DNA from: Phytoseiulus persimilis
Lineage: Eukaryota; Arthropoda; Arachnida; Mesostigmata; Phytoseiidae
Direction: 5' to 3'
NCBI GenBank assembly: GCA_037576195.1
Contig: CM075103.1
Location: 27,178,723 to 27,242,722 of the forward strand
Length of the DNA: 64,000 nucleotides
A program made the translations under genes and the position numbers. The notes under the pieces were generated by a model, which was not told the DNA's origin, made no database searches, and saw only the letters and a program-made list of their open reading frames with translations. Positions 39,815 through 51,545 of the stretch are shown here, piece after piece (positions within the stretch are counted from its first letter, which is position 1; each line of letters starts with the position of its first letter).

Positions 39815-41761
39815 ATGAGCGTTGCCAAATCAGAGAGCCTTTCGAATTCGGAGATCAACGTTTTTGATCTTAACCTGCCGTACACCTATAAGTGCCAGGC
39901 AAGTGAATTAAGACAAATCGAACGTCGAACAACGCAGAATTCCGACTGCAGCCCTGTTACGCATATCTTGTGGGACAAATCCTCACTCGAGTAGGCCAAC
40001 TTCCCCTCGAACAACAAACTAGCGCCAACGGCGCCTCGCATAGTTCAGTTTGGCCTGTGTAATTTCGTCGATGAATCTGAGTTTTCGAAATTTTTGTCAC
40101 CGCTCAGGGCTTTTTCTGCGTCCATCAGCTCCAACGAGGTTGTGAAGATGATGTTCGTGACTGTTCGTTCTCGAGAGTAAAGCATGATCATTGGGTCGAG
40201 GGAGTTCGAATTGCGACCCTGCTCATCAACGGCGAACGCGAGATTCAGCCCGAAATTTATCCACCCGAGTTCACTGTGGAGGAACAATATTGTGATGCTG
40301 GATGTTTTTCGGTCATTTTAGGTGTGCCCGTTTTTCGCAAACGACCAAAATACGGTCTCCAATCACTACCAGGCAGCCCACTGCCAACCAACATCGACGC
40401 GCATCATCTCAGTGGGGCCTGTGGAATGCAAACCAGATCTACTTCATTGTAATCAGTGCAACTACACAACCCAGAAGAAGGGTAATCTGAACGCGCACGT
40501 CAACCAGATGCACGTTGCCGACCAACGGCCATATCCATGTCCACACTGCGATTATCGTGCTAAAACCGAGCGACACCTGCACGCGCACATTCCAACCCAC
40601 GGCGGAGAGACTCCCCCTTACAAGTGAGTACACTGAGGCTTATATTCATGCTGGGCGTGACCCCCTTGAATCTCTTCCCTTGAGGGCCTTAGGGGGAATC
40701 CAGGAGGTTCCCATGATTCCTCTGAATATCTCTTCCATCATGGTCGAACATAACATCCGAATTCGAGCAAGGGAATGGTTTTTCGTCGGTTGCTACTGTG
40801 TGGTGGTCGTGTAGGGACTTCGAGTATCCACGTTCTCTCTTGAAATGGACTGTGAGCGTACCGGTGGTTCTCAGTTCCCATAAACCTTTGAACGGCTTCT
40901 GACATGAGTGGTGCGCACGGGGCGAACTGCCCCGCTGAACTTCTTTTCTTACTTCTAGGTGTAATTTTTGCGCATACGAAACGTCTGACCGGTCGGAACT
41001 CGTGAGACACAAACAAGACATTCATGAGAGCGACAAAGTCTTCAGCTGTGAACAGTGCACATACAAAGCGCGTACCAGTGATTACCTCGCCAAGCACAAG
41101 GTATGGAACATGGCGTAACAAGAGATTCGGTTTTTTCGGGGAGAGCAGACGGCTTCCGCTGAGATTCGGAAATGTCCACTTCCGAAGTCAAGCGATCAGA
41201 GAGCGCCCCCTGTTTATTGACCGATGATCATGTGGGTGGTATCCATTCAGTGGAGCTTCCTCGTTCCAGGTTACTCAGCATACGCCCTTGGACGAACGTC
41301 AGTTCCAATGCGCCCATTGTAGCAAGCGGTTCGCGATAGAATCATTGTTGAGGCGTCACTTGAAAAAGCACCTCGATAACACTCGTCACAACTGTCCCCA
41401 CTGCGGGAATGCGTTCAAAGACATCCGTAGACACCGGTCGCGGTGCTCCAAGGCTCCCGAGAAGGACCTCACGAAACCCAAGGAGCCCAAAGAACCTGCT
41501 AAGAGCAGAAACCAGCGCAAGAACGAAGCCGCGGCAGCCATCGCGAACGTTGGCGCTAACGAGGTCGTCGTTCCTCAGCTAGTTCAAATGCCATCCATAG
41601 ACTTGAGCAGTGTGCTTTCTCTCCAGGGCAGCCTTAAAGGCGTCAACCTCAATTCGATGATTTCCATGAACCAATCTCAGCTGCTGCTCGGATCACCGCT
41701 CGTTTCGACAGTCAGAGTTCTCCCGGTGGACATCGATGGTGTTAGCGTGCAAAGCACGTAA
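39815..41761 (+). CDS. C2H2 zinc-finger protein with seven fingers
   Basis: A predicted nuclear DNA-binding protein of 339 residues in four exons: 39815-39898, 40322-40623, 40959-41100 and 41270-41761. The start ATG has A at -3. The first intron uses a GC donor (CAG|GCAAGT). The splice is supported because it rebuilds finger 1, with YKCQ in exon 1 and VCPFFAND onward in exon 2. Exons 2-3 and 3-4 likewise join inside fingers 4 and 5. Six fingers have the C-x2-C, x12, H spacing (cores CQVC, CNQC, CPHC, CNFC, CEQC, CAHC). The seventh (CPHCGNAFKDIRRHRSRC) has a shortened loop and a Cys in the last ligand position. A basic, Lys/Pro/Glu-rich linker and a Leu/Ser/Met-rich tail without known domains complete the protein. 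Closely packed CxYxT-type fingers recall the CTCF/ZFP64 style, but no orthologue can be named. Confidence 0.85.
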
Positions 41762-43021
41762 AACGCCTCTGTAATACTTTCATTGTAGCTGATGACACGG
41801 AAGCGGTAACCCATTTAACAGGGGTAGAATCGAAAAGAGATGGAGTACATCATGCATTATGAGACAAAAAGGAAACTGCTGAGAAAACAAGGGGAAAATG
41901 TCAATGCAGCAGAAACTGCGCAAGTCTTAATCACATCCATATCCATCGTTACCCTATATTTTTCTCTGAGCCCCATAACTTCAGACCGCGATTCCAGCGA
42001 CAGCTCAAGTCGTTTTAGGCAAGAGCACATTGATCCGATTCGTTTCGCTTCGATGTCTTCCTTTGTCGATTTTCTTCAAACATTCGGTTGGAGCGTGTCT
42101 CGCGAAATAATAATTTGAAACTGCATGCTCTGAATTTTCGGTTCGGCTTTTTCCTTGATTTTCTTCAGTTGTCGCCTCTGCTACTACCACTACAGAAAGA
42201 CCAACAACGACTACTTTAACCACTACTACGTTTAGAATTATTATTTTATCCTGCGCATCATCCTGATCGATTTTATCATTATTATTTTTGTCATCTCATT
42301 TACCTTATCACGATGAAACAATCGTTGCCCTAGGGAGTTTATTCCGTTAGTCGCATTTATTACCGCCACTATGCTATTAATCCACGATCTTCATCCTTAG
42401 TACAGCGATATCCAGCCGTAGATACCGTTAACGTCATGAATTTGCCTCTTTTCTGGGAGAAAACTAATTTTTTGCTCCAATTGGTTCTTGCTTTCCCGGC
42501 GCCCCGACTTCCTTGGTTATGACAGTCATCATCATCATCTCGATTTTTCTCGCTGCGATGTTTTGTTCGCTGCCGGTACTGACCCCGGCGCGAACACGAT
42601 TGTCGTTATGAGTTGAGCTTCGCTGCCGATCTGGCTTTTCCCGTTCATCTTGGGGGTGGGGGGGGACTCAACATGAAAATTAGAATAAACGAAACGATGG
42701 AAGAACTTTCACGGCAGAGAAAGGAGCTGACCCCTGGGTAGTTTCGTAGACGGAAAGACTTCAAACATTACAATAGCTAGTTAATTGATTTAGCTGTGTA
42801 AATATGGTAGCTGCTGCTAAGCTCCCAACCCGACCCAACCCAAACTTGCAGACAAAACGAATCAACTGATTACAAATCACCTCCCAAGCCACCTGACCAC
42901 AATCCCATCCCCTCACGGAAATATATTCGATCGAATCGACTGAAAGATCCATTTGATCGATACCTTCTGATGGTAATTGTACAATACTATATGTATAAAG
43001 TAGGAAGACTGTGGCAATAAA
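41762..43021 (+). other. Probable 3' UTR of the C2H2 gene, with two poly(A) signals
   Basis: This A/T-rich stretch has no coding frame. AATAAA occurs at 42684-42689 and again at 43016-43021, the latter just before an A-rich run. Either could be the cleavage signal, giving a 3' UTR of about 0.95 or 1.28 kb. Confidence 0.4.
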
Positions 43022-43200
43022 TATCTATATTTAAAAAATAGAGGACCGTTCGTTGTTTTACTGCATTGAATACTTCAGATTGGATCAATAGAGACCGCGC
43101 TCGAAGACTACGAAGTCTCTCCGAAGGACTCAGTACTGCGTTCACGACTCCTGTCCAGACTTGTGGTTGGAGACTCGACCTGAGAAACTGGATCAGGATT

Positions 43201-43213
43201 GGGGGGGGGGGGG
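43201..43213. repeat. Homopolymer G run
   Basis: Thirteen consecutive G on the plus strand. Confidence 0.9.
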
Positions 43214-43791
43214 AGCACTAACATGCTACGCGGTCCAAGCGAGTATATGCTCGATTCTCATCGACCGACTTCGGGCTTCGGCTGTTCACGCTCTCCCACT
43301 GGCAGGTCTGCTCCAATACGACCCAATTTCGCGGGAAATAAGGTGTCGTTCTCGGGCTCCGTGCATTCTGCTCGGGAGCATCTCGAGCACGGACAGACTG
43401 GATTTCCCATTCATGCTTCGATCGGGAGAATCTCCCGAGAGAGATTGCCGGTAGCCGATACTATTCTTCATGGGAGGGCTTGTTCGTCACTTTCGCTTCA
43501 GTCGATGCTGGTGGGGCGATGTAATCCTGTTCCCGCTCGATGTCCGACAATAAGACCTGCCGGGATAAGCGCCCCACCAGGAAAAATCGATGTTCGAAAA
43601 CTTGAAATGCTCATTCCTCGAGAACCAGTGGGGCTACGGCGCCGATAAAAACCGTTGTGAAGCTCTTGTCAAGGACCATCGAACGCTGGAGGCAGCGGGT
43701 CCCGGAAACCTCTTTTCCAGTTGAATAAAATCGGAAACTCGTTGGTTCACCCGGAAGGAGAAGGCTGACCACTTTCTCAGATATCGCTAAA

Positions 43792-44017
43792 AGTACCCTA
43801 AAGTCTGGGAGATAAGGGACTACTTTTTCAACCATAAATTCACCCAGAATTCACAGCCATCGATGGAATTTTCAAAATCTGGCATTCTTCCGTGATTGAC
43901 GGAACGTTGCTACATCATGCAGAATTATCGGGATTCACATGCGTGCACGTGAGCGGAAGTTCCCGTAATGTTTCAAGTCAAAAAAGTAGTCCCTTATCTC
44001 CCAGACTTCAGGGTACT
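43792..44017. repeat. Inverted repeat with 38-bp arms
   Basis: The left arm (43792-43829) and the reverse complement of the right arm (43980-44017) match at 36 of 38 positions. They are separated by about 150 bp of unrelated sequence. Read outward, each arm encodes VVPYLPDFRVLL, so the arms may be fragments of one element inserted in both orientations. I see no flanking target duplication. Confidence 0.75.
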
Positions 44018-44164
44018 CCTCTTCATTGTCTACTCGCTGTGCAAGTTTCAAACCAATGCGAGTTTGCGGTGCCGGGATATCAACAGTCGAACATCGGCGA
44101 TGAAGCGGTTTTTCCCCAGAGCTCGCTTAAAACCCAGCACAAAAATGGATAGTAGTCATCGAAT

Positions 44165-44395
44165 CGAGTCATCTATCTGGAAATCATGGTCAGATCGATT
44201 GGAATCACCCTCCCAGACTCGTCAAAGTATGCTCAGACTGGTCCCTGGATCACCCTTCCAGTCTTGGAGAAGCCTGCTCAGATCAGTCCCGAAATCACCC
44301 CGATCGACCCTCAGAAGTATGGTCAGTGAGTCAGTGGGGTCAGGGACCAATCTGAGTATACTTTTCGGAGTCTGGGAGGGGTGACTCCGGGATCA
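44165..44395. repeat. Minisatellite, unit about 45 bp (first locus)
   Basis: Degenerate tandem copies carry a GTCAGATCGA-type start, then GGAATCACCC, CCAGACT and a final AGTATG(C/G)TCAG. The later part appears in the opposite orientation (AGTATACTTTTCGGAGTCTGGGAGG). The same unit occurs in a longer array at 50928-51215. Confidence 0.55.
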
Positions 44396-44770
44396 ATATT
44401 AGGGAAACCCGCTCCACCGCCGATGTTCTCGAGATATGAGCATTTCAGGTATTCAAAAATCGTTTTTTCTTTTGTAGGGCCAATGCCCCCTATGTTATGC
44501 CGGCAGGCCCTTTCGGAAGATGTCGAATTTCCGGTGAATAATCCAAGATCTCCGCGACTGGGGGGTCGGGAATGCTGGAATTTCAGGCCCACCTCTGCAT
44601 AGGCCCGTCCCTGAACAGCTTGATGGAGCTCATTCTCTCTATTAGGCAAAAAATTCGCGCCGGAGGTCAAGCCAAGAGTAAGGTCGCTTTTTGCTTCCAG
44701 GTCGCTCTTTATTCAACCGATATAAAGTAGAAATGAAGTTTCACTGTCAGGAACGTATAATATAACCAAA

Positions 44771-45121
44771 CTAATATTGCGCAACTGTCTTCAGAACTCC
44801 GGTCTCAGATGTGATATTGATCTTCATGGATTTTGCTTTGTTTACAACAACGTATGGCACTGGATCAGGCCGTCTTTCCATAGCTGCCAACGTCACGAGC
44901 ATCCCTTCAGGGTTTCGGAAATTTTCACACACGCTCACTTCGGGTCCTCGGCATGCCCGCACTAAAGTCGGGTGTGTTTCGAACCTTGCATTCTTTCCAT
45001 CCACACGCAGCTCTTCTCAAGCGTCGACTGAATCCAATTTCGTCTTCGTTCGAACTCCGAGGGGTCCTGACCACTTTCTGCGTCGAGCTCGTGTGACGAA
45101 TTCAGAGCTTTCATCGGTCAC
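44771..45121 (-). pseudogene. Decayed or interrupted coding stretch, unrecognised
   Basis: On the minus strand one frame stays open from 45121 to the TAA at 44771-44773 except for a single TGA at 45017-45019. The part before the stop reads VTDESSEFVTRARRRKWSG and onward. The part after it reads ELRVDGKNARFETHPTLV, then VVNKAKSMKINITSETGVL. Its composition is more protein-like than the flanks. I know no family for it. It may be a pseudogene, a real last exon whose acceptor lies between the stop and 45004, or chance. Confidence 0.28.
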
Positions 45122-45295
45122 ACGCGATCCAGAACGAATGACTCCACATCAAGGGTATCACAAGAGTGAAATTATGTGACTTTAGGTTTCGTGACTTCAG
45201 GTCAGGTGTCGATTACTCAACGCTTTCGGTTTCATAGAATGAACTCCACCGCCGTCGCTCAGCTCCGGGTTAGACTTTGAGTTGGGAACGAGTCC

Positions 45296-45625
45296 TTATA
45301 ATTTATAAGCGACCATGCTGTCGAATGTTCTACGAATGATCGCGATCGATGATTTACCACGGCGCATGGGCTGAGACAAAATCTGGCCTTGAACATTCCT
45401 GTCAACAGCTGCGGCGATTCCTCGTTGCCCTTCCATGCTGCCTCGATTGTAAATTGTAGTAACAGTTGTGTACAATGATCGGACCTGACGTGGTAACGTG
45501 GGTCTCTCCTCGAAAAGTCGAGGTGCTCTAAGACGAAATACAGCAGCCTTTCGCGTTGACTGAGTTGGGCGCAATGTGATCCTCAGAGGCGCATCGAGCT
45601 TTCCACTGAGAATGCCTATCTTCAT
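45296..45625 (-). CDS. Possible small basic protein, unrecognised
   Basis: The minus strand has an ATG-initiated frame of 109 codons (MKIGILSGKLDAPLRITLRP...) that is rich in Arg and has no signal peptide, membrane segment or domain I recognise. It lies downstream of the BEN-domain gene on the same strand and could be part of its 3' region. No poly(A) signal was found nearby on this strand. Confidence 0.18.
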   Translation of the reverse strand: MKIGILSGKLDAPLRITLRPTQSTRKAAVFRLRAPRLFEERPTLPRQVRSLYTTVTTIYNRGSMEGQRGIAAAVDRNVQGQILSQPMRRGKSSIAIIRRTFDSMVAYKL

Positions 45626-46174
45626 TCAGCAAAGATAATACTCACCGTCGAGATATATGTGTGTGAAAGTATATGCCAGTAGATATAATAACTGTGAATA
45701 GTAGTATGGATGCAGCAATAAACTCAACTCTGTTGATATATGCAGTTGTTACGCCGAGACATATATTAAATGTTGTCTTCGCGTTAATGCATTCGGACGG
45801 CATCGAGTTAAAATGATGAGCTACGCCGGTTCGCCAGTCTCTCTCCGAGTTTCACATTTTGCATCCTTTACCGGGCTTCGCATCACTGGACTTTGAAGCT
45901 CCCGGCGAAAACCAGGGTCAACTGCCGAAGCAAGAGCAGTAACCGGACTTCAGGCAAAGCTTGTTCCTGCACTGTCCTGTGAATTACGTGGGGAACTTGG
46001 GAAATATCCAGAATCAGCGTGTTTGGTGCTCTTCCTGTATCAGCTTGATGACTTGACGTTAAAGGCGCCATATTGCTGCAAATGCACAATGGTCTGGGCC
46101 ATAACTACTGACCACGCCCCAGGCGCTGCTGGCGCTCACATCTCCTCCACGACACGTGTTATCGAAAAATATTG

Positions 46175-47571
46175 CTAAGCATAGTCTATGTTGTTCATCG
46201 GTAAATAAGACTCGAACGCGATCGGGCTCGTCTGGGAGGTGACATAGATTTTCGCGGTTCGTTTCGAACGAAGCTCGCAAAGACGAACAATGAGCGAGCG
46301 GTTGATCATGGTTTCGTCCGCAGCCCAATCCACCGGTTTCATATGGCTAATTTGTTCGACGCAGTCTTCAAAAGAGAACACAAACGTTAGTTTCCCCCGA
46401 CGGCTATGACCGGTTGCTTCCCGTTCCGGAATGTTCCGAACTAGGAAAAACATGAACTTGAGAAGGCAGACACAGTCCCTGTGCATGTGCCCGGTACGGA
46501 AATCATGGCTGATTGAATGAGCGACCATTACTCACCGAGTATGGCTTGATGTGTGATTGGACAGAGGCCAGGTCTATCTGGAGATCCTTTGACGCTCCGT
46601 TCCATGAGTGTCTGATCATTGAAAACGCAAACCAGCAGTCTTCTAGCGGCGGACACCGCATTCTTGGATCGATGGAACACGTTCACCAAATCGGCGACTT
46701 TTATGTACACGCCAGATCCCAGAGCCAGCTCCATGACCTAGAATTAAAATTCGATTCTCCATGAATACTGCGCGGTGACATCGAGCTGGAGCCGCAGCTA
46801 CGAGGTCTCGATAACACGAGTGACGTTCTGAGTAACGGGATACATCGAAGTGTTCCACATTTGCAAGCTTCCGCAGTCTCGGGAGAGGTAACTCCTTTTG
46901 GCAGAAAGCGACTAATCATCAACACTTTGGCGTCACATTCGGGAAGAAAAGATCTGACCCGAAATAAAATGTGCGTATCGGTCATAAGAGTAATTCTCGG
47001 TTCAGAGTTCTCTCCGATCAAATTTTTGCAAAGGTTGAATCCTCGAGAATCTTTTCGTATCCCGTGTAAGGTAATCGTCTTCCGAATCCGGGAATAATTG
47101 AAGGGAAACTGAAGCGAACTCACCTCAGAATCGTCCTGATTCCAACGAAGCTGCTTTGGATCGGCTTTCGCCTTGCCATCGTCATCGATGTAATAACTTT
47201 TACTCCGCGTGAACTTGTGTTGAACAATGAACGCCTGATTATTGTTCACAAAATCTACAAAGATGAGAGACGAAACTTGAGACCGAATTCCACTGTGTGT
47301 TGCACCCGTCGGAGTTCACATCCGAGCGGTTTTGACCCATTGGGCCCGCGGATCTCCCTAGAGCAACACAACCCCATTTTTAGATCATGACGCAGTTTAT
47401 TGAATCTGAGCACAGTAAGCATGAGCCACGAACGGGACTACCACGAGAACTCTGAGATCTCTTATTCGAATCCGTTTGATGCGTTGTCTTGGAGCACTCC
47501 GGTTCACATTCTATCAAAAGGGCTCGTGGCGTGATCTGGAAACAGAAGATCGTATGAAGAAGGTCGGCCAT
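46175..47571 (-). CDS. BEN-domain protein, small
   Basis: BEN domains bind DNA or protein in chromatin and transcriptional repression (Insensitive and Elba in flies). Four exons on the minus strand: 47571-47442, 47254-47124, 46737-46536 and 46365-46175, giving 217 residues. The last three are well supported. GAG|GTGAGT joins to an acceptor before GTCATGGAG, and CTCG|GTGAGT joins to a ttttgaag acceptor, rebuilding the domain as VMELALGSGVYIKV, RSKNAVSAARRLLVCVFNDQ, then CPITHQAIL|DCVEQI. This follows the BEN pattern: GSGV start, an ARxLL helix, a phenylalanine, then a QAILD helix. The first exon is tentative. It uses ATG 47571 (A at -3, G at +4) and a weak GTAGTC donor in matching phase. The protein would be a short N-terminal region plus one BEN domain and a tail of about 25 residues. 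More 5' exons are possible. Confidence 0.62.
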
Positions 47572-50500
47572 TCTTTGTGACCTCGTCTACACTGTTCTTC
47601 CACCACAAAGAAGAAGGGTTCTTATGTACTCCTGCGGAAGGAATCAGAGAACCACGATAGCGATCCAAGTATCACCAGATCAGAACAGCCATATTCGATC
47701 AGAGCAGGCTCAGAAAGCTCAGAAATAAACACATCTCAGCATATGAGGGCAAGGAAGTATCAGAGAATAACTTGAGGAATTAATCGAGAACACACCCAAC
47801 TACGCTGGTAGGTATCAATACAGTGGTGCGCGTGGATACATACGCTTGTAAAAAGTACCATCAAACTACCCAACGACCCAACTCCACGCAGCGGCCGCTG
47901 CAGCACCTCCACAAAGCGCAACAACACGACGCACTTGTCAGATAAAGAAAGAGATAAAAACGAGAGCGCCTCCCCATCTACTGCTCTCGACGTGTGCTGA
48001 CAAACAGACGGATCCACGGACGGACGGACGGACTGACTGACGAGCGGCAGACGTACGCCGCCCGATTCTGACTCAGCGCGAACCGTCATTCTGCCCGGAA
48101 CCAGCGCGATTCCAGCGATCTAGCAACCCACGTTGCGAACTGCGGTCTCCGTGTTGAGCCGAACCGCGCTCCCCTCGGCGTTTCGCACACTTGGCACACT
48201 CCTAGGGATCCGGCTTCCTTAACACCCGCATACAGTCGGAGAACTCCAGGGACCCAAAGAATCATCATTGAGTCAATCAGTTTCACGAGTTCCGAGGGAT
48301 CGTCCACTCTGAGTATTCACTCGCGAGCACTTGTCACTTGAGAGCCACAAGTCGGTCGCGCGTTTTCCGCGGACTCCGAGTTCGGTTTCGAATCCTCTTT
48401 CGCTGCATCATCCAACGAGAGCTCTGACTGGTTTGGGATTGTTCGTATGAAAGTGTAAAACAGTGCTTTGGGGTGCGGCCCAGCATTCGGGGGCCCCAGA
48501 GCGTGAGGCACCGCCACTCTCCGGCCTCTCTCAGGTGTCTAGCAAGCACTCCGGATCCGCGACTCCAAAATAAGTCCCAAGAAATTGAGCACAGTCGCGA
48601 TTCCGACCACATGAAGCAGCACTTCAAACTGGAAAAGACTGACACAGAGATTGTTGATGCGCCACTCGCGTTACGCTGTACGGAATTATCTTAACAGGAA
48701 CTGTAAACATTTCTATGATGCGAATGATGACGAAACGTCAAATGATCTCTACTGGTCACGAAACGGCATGCCGGGCTGCTCTGTCGCACCGGGGAGCGAG
48801 CAGCATTCAGCTCCGGTGGAAAACTGTTGAGTTTTTTCAACCTCCCCACGCGTCACGCTGGCGTGCTCCGGCGAACGACTACTCCTCCTTCAGAACAGGA
48901 ATGGGAGACTGGGATGTCGTTGAAAGAAGAAATCACATGGTGCTCTCCGGGGACGACAGAGAACCATGAGTTTTAATCAAAGGGATCTAGGAAAATCTTC
49001 CGCAAAAGTCTATTTGAGAAATGAAGACAGTATAGGCCCTCACTTATGGTCAGTCGTAAAGCCGGCTCATAACATTTTCTTCGGGTTTATCTTGGGAGGA
49101 AAACAGGGAAGAAAACAACAGTTCCGGCCTCGTCTGAATTTAGAATTGTTGGGACCAATTTCCGAGGCTGCACTGATCTGATTGGACCCACTAAGCGTTC
49201 CCTCCGGGGAGCCGAAACTTGGCACCATCTCGAGCGATTGTAGCGAGTTCTCTTCCGCCGGGAAGCTGGAAAAAGACGCATCTTTCCCGACGTCGTTCGT
49301 CCAAGGCGGGAACGGACCTCGATTCTTCTTCAAGACGGCGGGGAAGTTTGTTACCTCATTCGAAGCATATCCTCCGACCGGGAAACCCCTTGAAACGTTT
49401 GAAGCATAATCTGCTGACACAACGCTATGACGGGCGGGAGGCTAAAAAAGTCACCTAAATCGCTAGAGAGGGTGACGAATTACGCCATCCGGATAGGAAC
49501 GCAGTGTGGAACCGAGCAAAGCAGTGCTTTCTTGACAGTCGCCCCCAAAACTTCGAAGTCCCTCGGGACGACGCGCTCGCGTATGTTTATGCACCCGCCA
49601 GCTTCCAGCTGATCAAAGGACTGATACCTGGGGACTCACTGGCATCCTTCAGCCATTGGATGTCTTCTTCTTCTTCGGGCCGTATAAGTCTTCAGTCCGG
49701 TTCATAACGGATGATGTTATCGAGGAGACTCAATTGAATGTGTGGCGTTCTGAACCAGCTCAGCGCGCCACGTTTCAGGGACATCATTGAGAACGTCGTC
49801 GGACAGGCTACGCGGATCAGGAGCCCGGCCCATGGATGTTCCCTCCAGCTTCGACCACATTGTCGAGGACTAGTGGTTTCGGATGCGGCGATGTGTCCTC
49901 AATCCGATGCGCGGATTGCGCAACGAGCCTGCGCATCGCCCTTGCGTTCTGTTCTGAACTCCAGCTGGGCTGTATACTATACCAATTATGCTCGATAAAG
50001 TACGGGAAGTAGTCCAAGGAGAAAAAATCAGGTGAATAAATGTCAGAAGTCTCGGAAAGGTCTCACTCTGTTTTCTGATGAGTCTTCTGTCTCCAAATAT
50101 CACTCGCCTCTCTCAAAGTTATCCGTAGTGCCAAGATTCGACAGGGTTCTCCACGTTCGGAGTTTTGGGGAAATGATTGAGCTTCGTCTCGTCTTGGACG
50201 TCTGGGAAACGCTCGATTGAACGAACGAATTCGGGAAAGATGCGTCTTCTTACGAGCGTACAGGCAAGAAAAGATCCGCTGAAGTCGCCCGGGACGGTGC
50301 CGAGTGATGGCGTTCGGGGAGAACGCAACATGAGTCTAATCAGATCAGTGCTTCCTTAGAAATTCCTCTGGAAACTATAATATCTAGCCACAGCCGGCGC
50401 TGAGTCTCTTTCCATGTTTTTCCCGGGAGACAAACCGGATAAAGCTATTTTGAAACCGCCTTCCGACTGACCAGAAGGGAAGGTTTATTTCTCAGAGTAA

Positions 50501-50927
50501 CGTCTGAGTGGATGATTTTTTTCGTCGGCCCCGCATTTCTCCGGGGAACGGGGTACTTCGCTATTCAAACAACGGTGTTCGAGGTTCGTCATTGTCAAGA
50601 TTCATTCGTGACTAGTTGGTCTTCGGCTACGCTGGCTGACTCGTCCCTTGCTTCGGGAGCCTACTGCTTTAAGGCAGACATTGCCTTCCATGTCGTGTCA
50701 TAGGACCTTGATGAGTGGGCACCGATTCTCGTCAGCATATTAACGGGGCGATGTGCCTCATGGCTGAGATTCGTATCCCGGTCACACAAGTGAACAAACA
50801 CAATCTGACAGTTCCTGACATGGAGATACGTTTCTACTCCTCCATTCGGTCAGCACCATTTCAGAACTGTGGCTTCATTCGGCTGATTAGCGCATATTGG
50901 GTCTCGTAAGTATGGTTTAGTCGACCT
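47572..50927. other. No recognisable gene
   Basis: Frames here are short and unsupported. Two are slightly more protein-like: minus-strand 48086-48307 (VKLIDSMMILWVPGVLRLYA) and plus-strand 49504-49707 (WNRAKQCFLDSRPQNFEVPR). Neither has convincing splice borders or a family I know. A GGAC tetranucleotide patch lies at about 48012-48035. Confidence 0.4.
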
Positions 50928-51215
50928 GAGTATAATTCACCTAGACTCCGAGAAGTGTAGAGAGATCGATTCCGGAGCCACCTCCTAAGACTCCCAGGAG
51001 CATCGACAGAGCGACTCCGGAATTACCTACCTGGACTCCAAAAATAATGTTCAGATCGACCTCGGAATCACCCCCCAGACTCCGAGAAGTGTCGTGAGAT
51101 CGACCCCAGAGCCACCTTGTGAGACTCCCAAGAACATGATTGAATCGACCCCGGAATAACCTACCTGGTCTCCAAGAAATATGGTTAGAACGATCCGGAA
51201 TCACCTCCCTTTTTC
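50928..51215. repeat. Minisatellite with a 134-bp higher-order period (second locus)
   Basis: About seven units of 43-47 bp occur here, each with GATCGA-like, CCGGAAT(C)ACCT and GACTCC(G/C)A blocks. The units fall into threes: the unit starting at 50964 is most like the one starting at 51098, a shift of 134 bp, and the two units following each also pair. The same basic unit forms the array at 44165-44395. Confidence 0.65.
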
Positions 51216-51545
51216 TTTCAGAGAGGTGTGGGAGAATCGCGTTCACGCACACCACCGGTGGAGCGTAAATGTTTGTCCAAGCTAAACCAGTGGTCGTGTA
51301 GGACTTGAACTCCCCGAAGGGAAGCCAATATGCGTTGAAACCTCGATCCTCTATTGGCCCTGCAGACATGGAGTGATACAGTTGAATCAACACATAACCG
51401 GAGCAACGACCCTAACAGGCCCATCTCCGGTATCCGAAGGGATTCCACCCCGAGTCCATAAATATGAGAAAAAAAAGTGAGATCGATCCTGGAAGATTTC
51501 ATTGAGGACAAACAAACAAACACACCCTGGGCTTTGATTTATATA

